NCBI GenBank assembly: GCA_029449245.1
Contig: JANATF010000005.1
Coordinates: 496,001-560,000, forward strand
Direction: 5' to 3'
DNA: 64,000 nucleotides
Source: Mortierella alpina
Lineage: Eukaryota; Mortierellomycota; Mortierellomycetes; Mortierellales; Mortierellaceae
Shown here: positions 24,701 to 36,902 of the stretch, one piece after another
Layout: each line of letters begins with the position of its first letter
Position numbering within the stretch: position 1 is the stretch's first letter
The notes under the pieces: generated by a model
What the model was told of the DNA's origin: nothing
The model's input: only the letters and a program-made list of their open reading frames with translations
Database searches by the model: none
Translations under genes and position numbers: made by a program

Positions 24701-25405
24701 GATGATTCAAGCTGCCTGTCGGGAACTTGATGCGAAATATGCGCCTCCGATCACCTTCATCGTTGTCAAGAAGCGCCACCATGCGCGCTTCTTCCCCAAA
24801 GATCCTCAGCACAGGGATAGGTCTGGCAACTGCGTCGCAGGCACTGTAATCGACACCAAGATCACTCACCCTACCGAGTTTGACTTTTGTAAGCTATTTG
24901 GATGCGTGTCGCTGTTGGGCACTTTACTTCTTAACAATAGATACAATTTTACTGATTGCCTCCACTCTGGCTCCATTCCTCCATATCCATAGACTTGCAA
25001 AGTCATGCCGGTCTGCAGGGAACTTCACGATCAACGCTATACCATGTCTTGGTCGATCAGAACAAGTTCACTTCCGATGCACTTCAAACGCTGACGTTCA
25101 ACTTGTGCCATGTCTACAGTCGCTGTCCGAAATCGGTTTCCATCGTGCCTGCGGTCCAGTATGCACACATGCTTGCTTTCCGAGGACGATACTATCTTGA
25201 CTATGGTGGTAGTGACGACAGAAACGGATCAGGAGGTCATTCCCCCGACTCCTTCAGCAAGATTAAAATCTCAGTAAGTCGACAGATCGCAGGAACAGAA
25301 TTGCGTATGCCGGGATAGTTCATCGCTTTATTACAACCATTCTGACACAATTCTACCCTTTGGCCTCTGTAGAGGGACATGATGGATCGGATGTTCTTCA
25401 TCTAG
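21728..25405 (+). CDS. Argonaute protein (AGO/QDE2 type)
   Basis: Exons 21728-22162, 22263-22334, 22435-22560, 22673-22883, 22968-23256, 23340-23571, 23697-24888, 24993-25273 and 25373-25405 join in phase to 956 residues. Argonautes bind small RNAs and silence complementary transcripts. After a charged, low-complexity N-terminal extension (residues 1-140) come the N, PAZ, MID and PIWI regions. The slicer tetrad is complete: Asp702 (GADVSHP), Glu742 (RLEVIDNL), Asp774 (FYRDGVAE) and His911 (QYAHMLAFR). The extension carries two psi-K-x-E motifs (RVKVEMP and RVKEEPP) that could accept SUMO. The last exon encodes [10 protein letters not shown], a typical PIWI tail. Nuclease activity is predicted from residues only. 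Confidence 0.97.
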
Positions 25406-25983
25406 TTCACTGGCGTTGGAAGTGACCTTGTTTGTAGCAAGGGCTTTGCACATGCACATGCACATGCACATACACTGATTTTAGAGTCGCCGACAGTTTT
25501 TCTTACCCACCGTAGTAAAGCTTGTCCCGCTCCCTGCACATGCTCTGTTATTGTACAATTATCAAGATGCACAGAGGTCCTATGCGATGCTGACTTCTCC
25601 TCGCGTCAAAGTGAGCCGTTGGAGTTAGGGTATCACTGGCCGCGTCACTTTTACTTGCAATGCAATTTGATGTCATTCTAAGGCTTGACCCTGTTTCTTT
25701 TTTCCGGGTTGACTTGGTTCAGGGGTACTTCAATTAAAACATACTGACAACTTCCCTTGCTGATGGTGATAGATAAGTGCAAATGCCCGTGCTGATGTGA
25801 TGTTTGGGGTATCCCGAGTGAGGCTAGAGTTGCAATGAAAAGCAAAATGCCTTGCAAGAAAATTGGGCACAGATGAAGGAGAATCAGACACCCAAACTTA
25901 AATTTGTACCCGTCCTTTAAATTTGCAACCTCTGACGCTCTCTCGCGCCCCCAGCTCCCTTTCCCATTCCGTCTGCAACAAAT
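25406..25983. other. Intergenic region with a short hexamer repeat
   Basis: A run of about four TGCACA/CATGCA hexamers lies at 25446-25471. No gene is seen. The 3' part is the promoter of the F-box-like gene. Confidence 0.45.
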
Positions 25984-27813
25984 ATGGCCCCTCCCTCCTA
26001 TGCGCCGTACTTCGTTCACCCTCGCATTCTGCCGTCCAGCTCCATCCGTCGCCATGCGCTTGATCTGCCCGAGATCAGAGCAGCTTTGGGGAGCTTTCTC
26101 ACTCGAACTGATCTGCTACACTGCATCCTCGTGTGTCAAGCCTGGCGCGAGTCCTTTGAGCCTTTCCTTTACCACACAATCATGTCTCCCCAGTATTATT
26201 CATGGGAGAGGTACTGGCCACCTGTCGAACGATTGCTTTATATCGATTGCAATGGCCTCCATCATCAAAGCATGTTCGCAACCCAAGTCCGACGACTGGC
26301 TGTCGATGGCTTAACGCAAGTCGAATTTCTTTGCCCAACGTATTCGCGATTGGAACATGTACAACTCATTCACTCACCCACTTGGAGCGAAGACACCAAT
26401 TACGAGAAGGGTGATCACAACGACGATCACCCTAACAATGAAATTCGTGAGGACAAGCAAAATATTGATGCCAGGGTCTTCTATTCAACTGAACTGCACA
26501 AAGACCGGTCTCGAATCCTGGAGTTTCTACGCCGACACCATCAGACTTTGCAACGAATCGAGATCAAATGGGACGCAGACCTGCTATCCAAGGTTTTAAC
26601 ACTGTTGGCGGACAAGACACTCTTCCCGAAATGGAAGACGTTGATCGCCCCTGATATTCCATGGATCGGAGTTGAGGCCACCAACGCGTTCTGGAGAGCG
26701 TGCTCAAGACTCGAGTCGTTGCACTTGACCGGCTATAGAACGCATTCGCCCGAGGCAGGATCCTGGCCAGAGTTTTCGTTTTTGCGAACGTTGACGCTTT
26801 TTGGTGTGCATGGGTTGAGTGTGTTCAAGTTGGTGGAGCTGCTGGCACAATGTCCACGATTGAGGACATTGTGTTGGTTAATCGACGAGTACTTTGACGC
26901 GGACGATTACACCAACAACCAGCTCGACATTGAAGACATCAGTGTGTCCGAGATGTCGCGCCGGGTGATCTGGGGTCTGGCGCAGCTGGTCAGGAATGGG
27001 TATCTACAGGAGCTCGAGTCACTGGAGCTGCATCTTCATTTCGATTTCTCGCCGCAAACGTGCATTGAGGACAAGTCACTCGAGATGGATATGACGCTAG
27101 TCCTGGACCGAGTCCAACCGTTGAAGACATTGCATATTCATGGGTTGGACATGGATAAGGTCCAGTCGTTTCCTACTCTGAGACGACATTTTGAGACACT
27201 CACCTCGTTGCAGCTCGGTATGCCTGTTGGAGTCGAGTCGAGTCGGATGGTCCAAACCATTTTGAGCTCCTGCGCTCTTCTGACTTGGTATCAAGGGAGC
27301 AGCATCCGTGCGCTGGATATGATGGAGGACGGTAGGCCGTGGGTGTGCTTAGCCCTTAAGGGTCTAGGGTTGCGGATCGAGCTCGACCCCGAGACCAAGA
27401 CACCTGATCGCGCTAGACATGAGCAACAGAACTTTGTGCTAGCCCAGCTGTCACGGCTAACGTGGCTGGAACGGCTCAATCTTCGAGGTTCCATATGCGC
27501 GAGTGACGCATGGACAAGACATGCCGATCTTAATGTGAAACTGACCCTAGCGAACAAGAGTGTTCGGCAAAGGCGATTGGATTTACGTCTATGCGAGGGA
27601 CTTGACGTGTTGAGAACATTGACTTGTTTATCAAAGATATATTTTCGTGGGGCGGCGGGGTGGGGTTCGGACGAGGTGGACTGGGCGTTGGAGCATTGGC
27701 CCAAGTTGGAGGCTATTGGTAGGCTTGCCTCTGGGTTGAATGAAAACTTGGAGTTGATGAGGAGACTTGAAGATGGGTACAGACGTCAATTGAATATCAA
27801 TAATGACCAGTAG
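25984..27813 (+). CDS. F-box-like / LRR-type protein
   Basis: This uninterrupted frame of 609 residues has an F-box-like segment at about residues 27-66 (DLPEIRAALGSFLTRTDLL then CILVCQAWRESFEPFLY), followed by a long leucine-rich solenoid with irregular LxxLxL repeats. Proteins of this build usually recruit substrates to SCF ubiquitin ligases through Skp1, and early-diverging fungi carry many of them. No transmembrane segment is seen. The target is unknown. The F-box match is by eye and weak at the second helix, but overall form and length fit. Confidence 0.75.
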   Translation: MAPPSYAPYFVHPRILPSSSIRRHALDLPEIRAALGSFLTRTDLLHCILVCQAWRESFEPFLYHTIMSPQYYSWERYWPPVERLLYIDCNGLHHQSMFATQVRRLAVDGLTQVEFLCPTYSRLEHVQLIHSPTWSEDTNYEKGDHNDDHPNNEIREDKQNIDARVFYSTELHKDRSRILEFLRRHHQTLQRIEIKWDADLLSKVLTLLADKTLFPKWKTLIAPDIPWIGVEATNAFWRACSRLESLHLTGYRTHSPEAGSWPEFSFLRTLTLFGVHGLSVFKLVELLAQCPRLRTLCWLIDEYFDADDYTNNQLDIEDISVSEMSRRVIWGLAQLVRNGYLQELESLELHLHFDFSPQTCIEDKSLEMDMTLVLDRVQPLKTLHIHGLDMDKVQSFPTLRRHFETLTSLQLGMPVGVESSRMVQTILSSCALLTWYQGSSIRALDMMEDGRPWVCLALKGLGLRIELDPETKTPDRARHEQQNFVLAQLSRLTWLERLNLRGSICASDAWTRHADLNVKLTLANKSVRQRRLDLRLCEGLDVLRTLTCLSKIYFRGAAGWGSDEVDWALEHWPKLEAIGRLASGLNENLELMRRLEDGYRRQLNINNDQ

Positions 27814-28689
27814 TATCGATACAAAATACTTCTCTAGTAAAACGCAACAGATATGACTTTTTAACGCGACTTTTGTTTGACAAGAGGAAGATCGCATAGT
27901 GCCTAGGAGAAGGCAAGGACACGTCTTCAATTTCAATATCTGAAGTGCCTCAGACGGTCCACGAGCATACCAGAATTACGGCAGTGGCCTCTGAGCGGCC
28001 AGTATTATAGCTCCTGCAGCAGCCAGGCCAGCATGGGTATAGACGGAGGCTGCAACAATATCTCATGTGTACTTAATGGAGGGTGTGCCAGGGCCAGGAT
28101 GCTGCAGTTGAATACGCACATTACCACGATGAAGCTTCATATGGTTACATTATCAAGGGAGGCTCGTTGGAACTCGATCGCATCCATATGTCACTTCTTC
28201 ACTGCCGTTGTCTTTTCCGCGCGCTATAGTTCAAGACACACATTGCAGGACATCCGGAGGCTGTCGACAGCTGAACTTTGCAAGGACTAAGAACGAGCAG
28301 GAGAAGGAAGCGCTCGTAGATCGACTTTTTTAACAGTGTTCAGAAGGGTCTCCGCAGCGAGTCGTGCTAGCAACGTATTTCTGTGTGGTCTTGCCAATGC
28401 TGACAGTTCTCATGGTTTGGCGAATCGCGGATTGCGAGGCAGCAATTGTGGACCGAGGAGGGAGTCGAGGAAAAACTAGCTTGAGTGCAACAAGTCAGCG
28501 CCGTTGGTGGCTGTAGGTCAGTGCGACGTGGAGTGATTCCAGTGATCAAGTGATTCGAGTGATTAGAGTGATTCGAATGTTCTTTCCACGTCGTTGTACA
28601 CCATCTCCCATCTGCATCCTCTGCCGAAACCTCAGGGCAACCATTGCCATCCGGACACACCCCGCACACCCATACACCCCAAGCACGCC
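27814..28689. other. Intergenic region with a GTGATTC short repeat
   Basis: A degenerate run of (a)gtgattc units lies at about 28531-28577 (roughly five copies). No gene is supported. It leads into the GGA promoter. Confidence 0.45.
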
Positions 28690-31545
28690 ATGAGCTACGG
28701 CCAATCCTACAGGCAAAAGTCGATCCTCGAGACCTACATCGGTGAGTGTTCATTTTTTATTGCATTCGCAGCTGCTACCGAATTTCCTTTCGGTTGAATC
28801 TAACACCCTTGTCCTTCGGGTCATTAGAGCGTGCCTGCGATCCCTCCCGCTACGAGCCAGATCTGGCTCTGAACCTGGAGATTTGCGATGTTATCAAGGA
28901 GAAGCAGAAGAACACGTAAGTGTCCAAGGAGACGTTCCCTGGACGTTCTGTTTTCTCGCGCCCACACGCGCTCAAACACACTCTCACACGCCCCACCCAC
29001 GACACCTATCTCCTCATACTCCTAGTCCTCGTGAGGCAGCCATTTATATCGTACGGCTTGTCAATAACAAGAACATGCACGTAGGCATGCTGGCTTTGAC
29101 TGTAAGTGCAAGCAACAACAGTCTTACTCGAATACCGCATCGCATGGCTAAATTACACCGCTGTGCTAAACACCTTTCTTCCTCCGTCGTTTTAGCTGCT
29201 AGACAACTGTGTCAAAAATTGCGGATACCCTTTCCACTTGCAGATTGCGACCAAGGAGTTCTTGAATGCCCTTGTGCGCAGGTTCCCTGAGCGCCCGCTA
29301 ACTGTCCCGACGCCAGTACAGACACGGATTTTGGAGCTGATTCAGGAATGGTACACAACTTTGTGCAAAACGTCAAGGTACAAGGAGGACCTCGTCCACA
29401 TTAGAGACATGCATCGGTTACTGAACTTTAAGGGTTACAGATTCCCACAGACAAAAAAGTCTGCAGCAGCAGTTTTGAACCCTGTCGATGTAGGTGTTCC
29501 ATTTCTGACTGAAGGCGTTCGTCGTCAAGGATTTCTTTTTCTACAGCTACCGTGCACCAACTCTTGAAACTAACATGCAGGACCCTCCGTATTATGCAAT
29601 TGTAGTCTCTAAAGTCTCCAGCCGAGTTGGAAGAAGAAGACCGCGTTGCTCAAGCCGCCGTAAGTGCCAGTTCTAGATTTGCTTCGCCGCAAAGCAATTT
29701 CACTAGGTCCTATTTGCTTGGAAAACTAACGATCAGGCTCCCATTTTTCTGTTGCTGTGTATAGAAATTGCAAGAGTTGATTAGACGAGGAAGACCAGAG
29801 GATGTTCGGGCTGCCAATGAGTTGGTGAAGAGGATGACGGGATATGTAAGATATTCCAAAAGCAAAGCAGTTATCAAGCTGGAACAGCGACCGATGTGAC
29901 GACGAATACTAAAGGCTAACGGGGTACCCTTCATTTTCGCAGGAGCAAGAACAAAAACCAGACTACGTCGAGCAGGCTTCTGTGGAACTGGAAAAGTTGC
30001 TGCAGAAAGCTACTCTTCTTACTGAGATGCTCAACGACGTCAAGCCCGGAGAAATCATTGGGCGTGGGGACATCTTTGAGGTAGGATGTACTGCATTACT
30101 GCTTCTTTTTTCTTTGATTTTTCCTTTAAAGTCTGCGCCTTATGGTCTACTAGCCGCTGACTGCGAGTTCTTTTTTGAATGGATAGGATGTGTTTGGAAC
30201 TTGTAAGGCAGCACAGCCCAAAATCCAAAGATTCATCAGCGAAAACGAAGACCCTGAAAACATGGGTAAGGCTGGGATGGACACGCGTTCACGTTATGAT
30301 GCACCCTGGACCAAACTGCTCGTAACTCATTGGAATCTGTGAAATATCATAGACAAACTGCTGGAGCTGAATGACATCCTGAACAATGTTGTTGAGCAGT
30401 ATGAGCAAGTGAAGAATGGCAACCTTGTCAAGGTGGATCTCCCCAACGGCACCGACAGCGAGTCTCACGCTAGGAATGACCGCCAACAGGCCACCACTCC
30501 AACGCAGAAGGAGTCGTCCCTGATTGATCTCCTTGACTTTGACGGCTCGTCCTCAAATGGCTCCCCGACTGCCGCCACTACACCCAAAACCACAGGTAAA
30601 TAAGGGCATATCTCTTGATAGTTTCTGCGCGCTTACACTCGTCAATGCGGAGCATATTGGTGACCAAGTTTCCAATGTTTCATTTTTATCTCATCAGGAA
30701 ATCTGATGGATGATCTCATGAATTTGAGCTTTAATGATACTCCACCACCGCCATCTTGGGGTGCTGCTGGTAGCATCAATCTCGGCCAGTCAAGCAATGG
30801 CGCGCCTCTCAGTCCACCTTCGTCTTCCAAGTCTAATGGTAAATGACAACATGATATGGCGCTGTAATTGGTTTTTGATCCATATATTAATACAAGTCTG
30901 ATGGCGTTTAGGTGGTGGCCTCAACTACAACATGTTTTCTGCGGCTGTTGCCAGTGTCAACCCTGTTTCTGTCGGATCATCGTCCTCTACAGCAACATCA
31001 TCTCAATCCCTGAACGCCTCGTCCTTCGACGAGTTCGAATTTATCTCTAATACTGGAGCGAACCCACAGGAAAAGGGACCCATCACTGGTGAGAAGTTGA
31101 AACCTTTGACCCCTCATACTGAAAAGGCCTCTTTCTGCAAAACAACGATACCCCATCCTCGCACTGCTATTGACAATTTTCATTATTTTGATCTTGGCTC
31201 TTCGTAGTTGAATTGCTTAATAAGAATGGACTACAGATCGACCTCGATATCGAGAAGCAAGTGGAATCCGATAAGGTCTTTAAGATGACGGCGTATTTCT
31301 CCAATCAGCAAAACAGTGCCATATCGTCTCTGACGTTCCGCGTGGCAGTACCAAAGAATTTGCAGTTGAAGCTGGACCCGCAGTCGGCACAGACCATTGC
31401 GCCGTTCAGTAAAAGGTCGGTAACTCAACAGATGACGATTCGCTGTCCAGCCGACACACTGGTTGTGAGGATGAGGTATCATGTCTCTTATTCTCATGGT
31501 GAGAGGACGATAGAGGAGCAGGGCGAATTTAGTCAGTTTCCCTAA
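28690..31545 (+). CDS. GGA-type ADP-ribosylation factor-binding adaptor (VHS-GAT-GAE)
   Basis: Twelve exons join in phase to 586 residues: 28690-28741, 28828-28915, 29026-29101, 29196-29489, 29606-29659, 29765-29845, 29943-30080, 30187-30265, 30353-30595, 30698-30838, 30912-31088 and 31208-31545. GGA proteins sort cargo from the trans-Golgi to endosomes as monomeric clathrin adaptors. The VHS domain spans about residues 5-150 (ERACDPSRYEPDLALNLEIC and ALTLLDNCVKNCGYPFHLQI), the GAT helical region about 180-310, and a Ser/Pro-rich hinge holds a clathrin-box-like LIDLLDFD. The beta-sandwich GAE ear (residues about 470-586) contains SFxxxxN-type features and a KVFKMTAYFSN strand. All domains appear in the expected order and length. 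Confidence 0.94.
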
Positions 31546-32139
31546 GCGGCACTTTTTGCTAGATCCTTAAAAAAATCGTATGCCTATTAAGGATGAATAT
31601 GCTATAACGTGCGTACTGAAAAAGGTATCTTGAACACACCCCTTCTCCCTCGTTGAAATCGATATGTATGTAGTTTATACCCGTGCGAAACCTTGTGGAG
31701 TCGGCTCGGTCGAAGAGAAAATGGCCGCATACCTCGCCTGGACTTTCCGGGCATCGACTTCGATCTGCAAACACTGCACCAAGCAAATATGGTTTCCTAC
31801 ACCCTCAAAGCGCCGATTCATTATGGATCATCCTTCGTGCGAAATGATGGTCCTCTGAATCGAGATATTAGTTTTTGGCCATGATGTTTTTCATATGTAT
31901 GCAGGATTTACGTAATGGACGAGGAAAAAAATTGGCGGATGGAATGTGAGATGAGATAAAACGGGTCGAACTCAAAAGTCCACAACAGCCAAGGCCGCGA
32001 CGGTGCTCAGTACTGGGTACGGTCTCAGGCTGCATTGACCTGTCTCGTCCAAATTTCAGCAGCCACGTTCTTGAGTGGTCGAGGTCTACATACATCATAG
32101 AAACACACACGCATGGCGCGCTGCCCGCGTAGCTTCAGC
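31546..32139. other. Intergenic region
   Basis: No gene is supported. It ends where similarity to the downstream protease gene begins. Confidence 0.4.
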
Positions 32140-32490
32140 GAGCCTGAGTTTAAGAGCATCACAGTCGCACCATATATTTTTTCTCGTCACTGCATTCAAT
32201 CATACCCACTTACAAATCGCTTTATTGGCCACTACCACGATCTCGTCGCGTATTCTGACGCGAAATGTTGGCGGCGAACCTGCTATACCCAGTGAGCTGC
32301 TATTCGTCGCAAAAGTTCAAGTTTTAATATGACCACTGTTGCGGCTTCCTCATCGGGCCCCATACCATTCTGACTGGTAATCCTCGCACGCTACTGCCTC
32401 GCTAACCATACCCTTGTTCGACAATGTTTACCTGCCCACTGCTTGAATTCGGTACTACTTCACAGGCATTATATGAAATATGATCGCGTC
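32140..32490 (+). pseudogene. Decayed 5' copy of the adjacent S1 protease gene
   Basis: This stretch aligns by eye to 32770-33155 of the neighbouring protease: leader (cacttacaaatc against cacttaccaatc), signal-peptide region (ttggccactaccacg against a longer ttggcc...taccacg), the mature N terminus GGEPA, and exon 1 through SLIGPxTILTG (here FLIGPHTILTG). The gtaatcct intron start and even the tgcccactgcttgaa of exon 2 are still recognisable. There is no intact ATG, the signal region is shortened, and a TAA follows the second FK-like dipeptide. The rest of the gene (Asp and Ser of the triad) is absent. Confidence 0.8.
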
Positions 32491-32719
32491 TCTGGCTTTA
32501 CATGGCCATCCAAACCTCTCTGACCGTGATGTCCTGATCTCCATCTGTAAAAATAGTCGGCATAGTAACTGCTTCGTAGACATTGTTTTCTGACTATACT
32601 ATCCTTCACTTGTACCTCACCTCAAATGCATTTAGAGTTGTCATCGGTGATGTCTCAGGGCAGTCCTGACCTATTGATAGACCGGGTAACCGAACTTCAG
32701 CAAACTCACTAAAACATTC

Positions 32720-32728
32720 TATATATAG
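32720..32728 (+). promoter_or_regulatory. TATA box of the S1 protease gene
   Basis: tatatatag lies about 110 bases upstream of the ATG at 32836, a usual fungal spacing. Supported by sequence and position only. Confidence 0.5.
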
Positions 32729-32835
32729 CATGAATTTTGATAAACGCCAAAGCGTGGCGTTGCAACTGCGTGTCAGTACTTAAAAGCAGCACGCTCGCGC
32801 CGTCTTTTTTTCTTCAGTATACTCACTTACCAATC

Positions 32836-33844
32836 ATGCGCATTTCCTCAACTGTAACTCTCCTCGCCTCCTTGGCCCTAGCCGCTACCACGTTCTCTTC
32901 TCCTATTCAGAAGAGAATTGTTGGCGGCGAGCCTGTTAAGACCGGAGAGCTGCCATTCGCCGCGAAGTTCAAGTTTCGCTATGGCCGCTGCACCGGCTCC
33001 CTCATCGGACCCCAGACCATTCTCACTGGTAATCCTCAACCTGGAACGGCGTTGTCGGAGAAAGATCTTTCGTTACTGCCTCGCTAACCATACCCTCATT
33101 CGACAATGTTTAGCTGCCCACTGCTTGAAAACGGTACGACTTCACAGGGTATGAACTTTCCACAATCAACATACACTAATTCCCGATTGTTGCTTGTAAT
33201 AGTCCCGTTTTCAATACAACTCTGTCGAGGTCGCAGGCATAGTCTTTCCAACTGAGGAGACCTCACACGTTTATCATCCACAGTATGCCCACGGTATAAA
33301 CGACATCGGGCTGGTCTTCCTCCCCAAAAAGCTTCCGGGACCATATCCGCAAATTGGCAGCAACTATCCACAGCCAGATTCAAAGATCGTGGCTGCTGGC
33401 TTTGGAGGTTCGTATTACGCCAACTTTAGGCGCCTCCATGTAATTGCAAACTCGACTGTATTGATACTGATTACCACTGCTATTTTGATAGATGTCGACA
33501 ACAACGGCACTGAAACGGATGTCCTTCGCAAGGTTGAATTGACGGTCGAGGATAAGGCTGTATGCCTGGCCCACTATCCTACTTTCCTCAGCGACAGTCA
33601 ATTTTGCACAAAGGACACCCCACAGAGCGTCTGTGTCGGTGACTCTGGTGGGCCTTTGTTCGTTGGTGAGAATGAGAACATTTCGATTGTGGGCATCACC
33701 AGCCACGGCGTCACACAAGATGCCTGCGGCGCGAAGGGAAACTTCCAGTATTATACCTTTGTACACCCGTACATGCAATGGATCAATGAAGAGATTGCTC
33801 GGTTCGAGAAGAATGGGACCGTGTCGACACTCCAAGACTGGTAG
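32836..33844 (+). CDS. Secreted S1 family serine protease (chymotrypsin fold)
   Basis: Exons 32836-33028, 33114-33133, 33203-33407 and 33492-33844 join in phase to 256 residues. A hydrophobic signal peptide (about residues 5-20) and a short propeptide ending in QKR precede the mature start IVGGE. The triad is His67 (TAAHC), Asp105 (GINDIGLV) and Ser191 (GDSGGP). The residue at the bottom of the S1 pocket, six before the catalytic Ser, is Ser185 and not the Asp of trypsins, which points to chymotrypsin-like preference. Cysteines fit two to three disulfides. Exon 2 is only 20 bases and holds the catalytic His. One intron uses a gttcgt donor. A decayed copy lies directly upstream. Confidence 0.92.
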
Positions 33845-34178
33845 ACACGCCCGCAGGGACCAGGTTTCCGCTTCAGCTCTCCCTTGGTCAAATAGAACTA
33901 CTCTAATGACTATTTAGCTAAGGAAATCTTGCACTTTAGGAGAGTTACAGCATTTTAATGATAAAAGAGGGAGCTCCCAGGTTCGTCAACACATACCAAG
34001 TCCTCACATGCTGGCTAAGATTTTACACACAAGGTTATAACAGTGGATGTGGAAAGGTGTCTAGTGTTTTTTCCACTTGATTTTGAGGACTCTTACGACT
34101 ACAGTAAAGTGTCAGTGCTGGACCGGAGACATGCACTAAGGGAGCGACCTAGAAAATCTTGTCAAGATCGCTATAATA
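33845..34178. other. Convergent intergenic region
   Basis: It lies between the protease gene and the LRR gene, which face each other. No gene is seen. Confidence 0.4.
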
Positions 34179-36902
34179 TCATTCGATAAGATTCACAGTC
34201 TTGTTGATCTTGAGTGCCTCAGCTAGCACCTTGGCTCCTTCGTCTCCGATCGAGTTGTACTGCAAATTCATGGTGGTCAGAGTCTTGTTGGTCTTGAGTG
34301 CCTCAGCCAGCGCCTGAGCTCCGTTGGATCCGATCGAGGTGTTCTGCAAGTCCAAAGTGGTCAGCGTCTTGCTGGTCTTGAGTGCCTCAGCTAGCACCTT
34401 GGCTCCTTCGTCTCCGATCGAGTTGTACTGCAAATCCATGGTGGTCAGAGTCTTGTTGGTCTTGAGTGCCTCAGCTAGCGCCTTAGCTCCTTCGTGTCCG
34501 ATCGAGTTGTAGCACAAGTTCAAAGTGGTCAGAGTCTTGTTGGTCTTGAGTGCCTCAGCCAGCGCCTTAGCCCCTTTATCTCCGATATCGCCAGAGGCAG
34601 TACTTAGGCTTTGCAAGTTCAAAGTAGTCAGGGTCGAGTTGGTCTTGAGTGCCTCAGACAGTGCCTGAGCTCCATCGCTTCCGAACACGTTGCTCTGCAA
34701 GTCCAAAGTGGTCAGAGTCTTGTTGGTCTTGAGTGCCTCAGCTAGCGCCTGAGCTCCGTTGGATCCGATCGAGTTGTTCTGCAAGTTCAAAGTGGTCAGA
34801 GTCTTGTTGGTCTTGAGTGCCTCAGCCAGCGCCTGAGCTCCATCGTCTCCAATCGAGCTACCCTGCAAGTCCAAAGTGATCAGAGTCGAGTTGGTCTTGA
34901 GTGCCTCTACTAGTATTCCAAACTCCTTCCCTTTCATAGACCCTTGTAGGAGCTCACAGGACATCTTGCAAACACGAGTCGATTTTTTTTGGGGAATCCC
35001 GAGGAACTTGAAGTGCTCCTTTGCAACAGCAACATGAAGTACTTTCATATTAGGAAGATCTCTGATGCGAAAGATGACATCGTACTGTGAGGATGTCGAT
35101 AGTATTTTTGAGACACCCGTCCGAAATTGTGGACGATGAAGTCGAAGGACCGATACCCTTGATTTCTTGAGTGCAACCTCTAGTTGTTCAAGATCACTGG
35201 TAGTGCAGGCCCAGTCGAAGACAATATCGAGCTCGTAGACAGATCTAGCCTTTCCCAACGCTGAAAAGAATTGCTCTGCCAACACTTTTGACCGAAGTGT
35301 CACTTCTACTCGACCAAGACTCTTGTCGAACGATCCTCCCACGGCATCCAGCATACGCTGAAAGTCCTTGGCCGTACTCTCTTGGTAGTTTTCGCGGTAA
35401 TGGTCAATGCAGACCCATTTTACATGTCCCTCGTCCGTAACTGTCCTATACAGATTTCCCAGCACCTTATCTCCATCTTTGACCTTCAGGAAGGTGTCCA
35501 GCTTGCGTAGATCGGCGCCTGCCAGGGCTTCCTTGTTTTCCATCTGCTTGGCGAACTCGTCAACAGCTTCGCCTTCGTTGGCAGAGACCTTGTCCATCCA
35601 GTCGATCACAGGATCCATCATTGGCTCGATGTCCTCCAGTAGCTTTAGATAACTAGAGGCTTGGTCGACGACATCCGCGCGGACCAAGTGAGAGATAGCC
35701 GGCACAGCCACTCCTGCAACAGAAATACCAAACTTGAGCATCTTCAGAATCGCGAAGACATGAGAACCGTACAGTTGAAAGAACTCTGTGGGTCGAGCGA
35801 TTTCGTATCCTTCATGCTTAGCGACATGGATCTCCGTCTTGCTGTCAATTGACTTTGTGTGTTCCCCACACTCGCACAAGAAGTAGAGCCGGAACTTGTT
35901 CGAGAAAGGATCCACGGCATCCCATCTTGAGGGGTCCTGCGGAAGGACAATAAAGAGACGGGGGATCGGATACTCGTGGAGTTCATACGTCTGAGTCAGC
36001 ACCGCCTTGACCCGATCCTGGAGTACAGCCAACTGACCGAGGGCTTGGATCTGTAGCTGCTTTATCTCTTCATAGTGGTCAAGGGCCAGCTGTTTCATCT
36101 CCTCCTGCTGATCAAGGGCTTGCTTTTGGAGCTGGTTCATCTTTTCTTGTTTAGCGTCTGAAGCCTTCTGTAGCTGCTTCATCTCTTCTTGATGATGGAG
36201 GACCTGTTTCTGCAGCTGGCTCATCTCTTCTTGCTTGGCATCAGATGCCTCTTGCAACTTGATCATATAGGCCATCTTGGCGTTGAGTTCCTGCTGTTCG
36301 GCCTGAGCATCAGACTCCTTCGCCTTCTTCGACGCGCGTTTCAGTGCCTCTATGAATGACAATGCGGTTTTGGAGGTCGCCTCGACCTTGGAAGGTGAAC
36401 TTGGCGGTAAGATTGAGGGACCGGTTGACGAATTGTGGTTACCGATGTCGCCGATGGCCATCTCTTCTAATGCGGAAGAGACTTGTAGATCCTCGACAAG
36501 TTTGCCCTCGTTTGAAAAAGCACTTGCATGACCAGCGGGAACATCGGTTAAGGCAACTTTCGGATCCAGATTTGGAAACCCCATTGAAGAATCGACCTGA
36601 AGGCGGTCGTGGGCGCTGGAAACAACAACATCGAGCACCACACCGGGGAAGTACTTGATGCAGGGAGGAACTCTAGAAGTGTAAGAATATGTGCTTGTTC
36701 AGCATCACCGGTTTAAGCCAGTATTAGACACATTTACACCAGCTGCTACTTACGCAACTTCGCCGTTCTTGATACACTTGACCCCTGGAAAAACTTTCTC
36801 GATGCTCTCCCAGTAAATGACATTTTGCCCATTGACATGCTGGATGGGGATTTTCACGATATCTGTCGATCCAGTCGAACGAAAAGATTGAGTCTCCTCC
36901 AT
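34179..36902 (-). CDS. Coiled-coil protein with C-terminal RNI-like leucine-rich repeats
   Basis: Exons 36902-36754 and 36672-34179 join in phase to 880 residues. The N-terminal 70 residues (YWESIEKVFPGVKCIKNGEV then PPCIKYFPGVVLDVVV) look like a compact ubiquitin-like or recognition head. A coiled coil of KQEEMxQLQKQ heptads spans about residues 150-270. A middle helical region follows, and about eight 28-residue LRRs (ALAEALKTNKTLTTLNLQNN type) fill residues 655-880. The architecture resembles receptor-type LRR proteins but there is no P-loop NTPase, so it is not a canonical NLR. The repeats are nearly identical at DNA level. Function is unknown. Similar large families are an impression from Mortierella-type genomes. 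Confidence 0.85.
34190..34930 (-). repeat. 84-bp tandem repeats encoding 28-residue LRRs
   Basis: Eight near-identical 84-base units plus a partial lie inside the LRR gene. One unit carries a 15-base insertion (the STASG segment near 34590). The low divergence points to recent unit gain or gene conversion. Confidence 0.9.
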
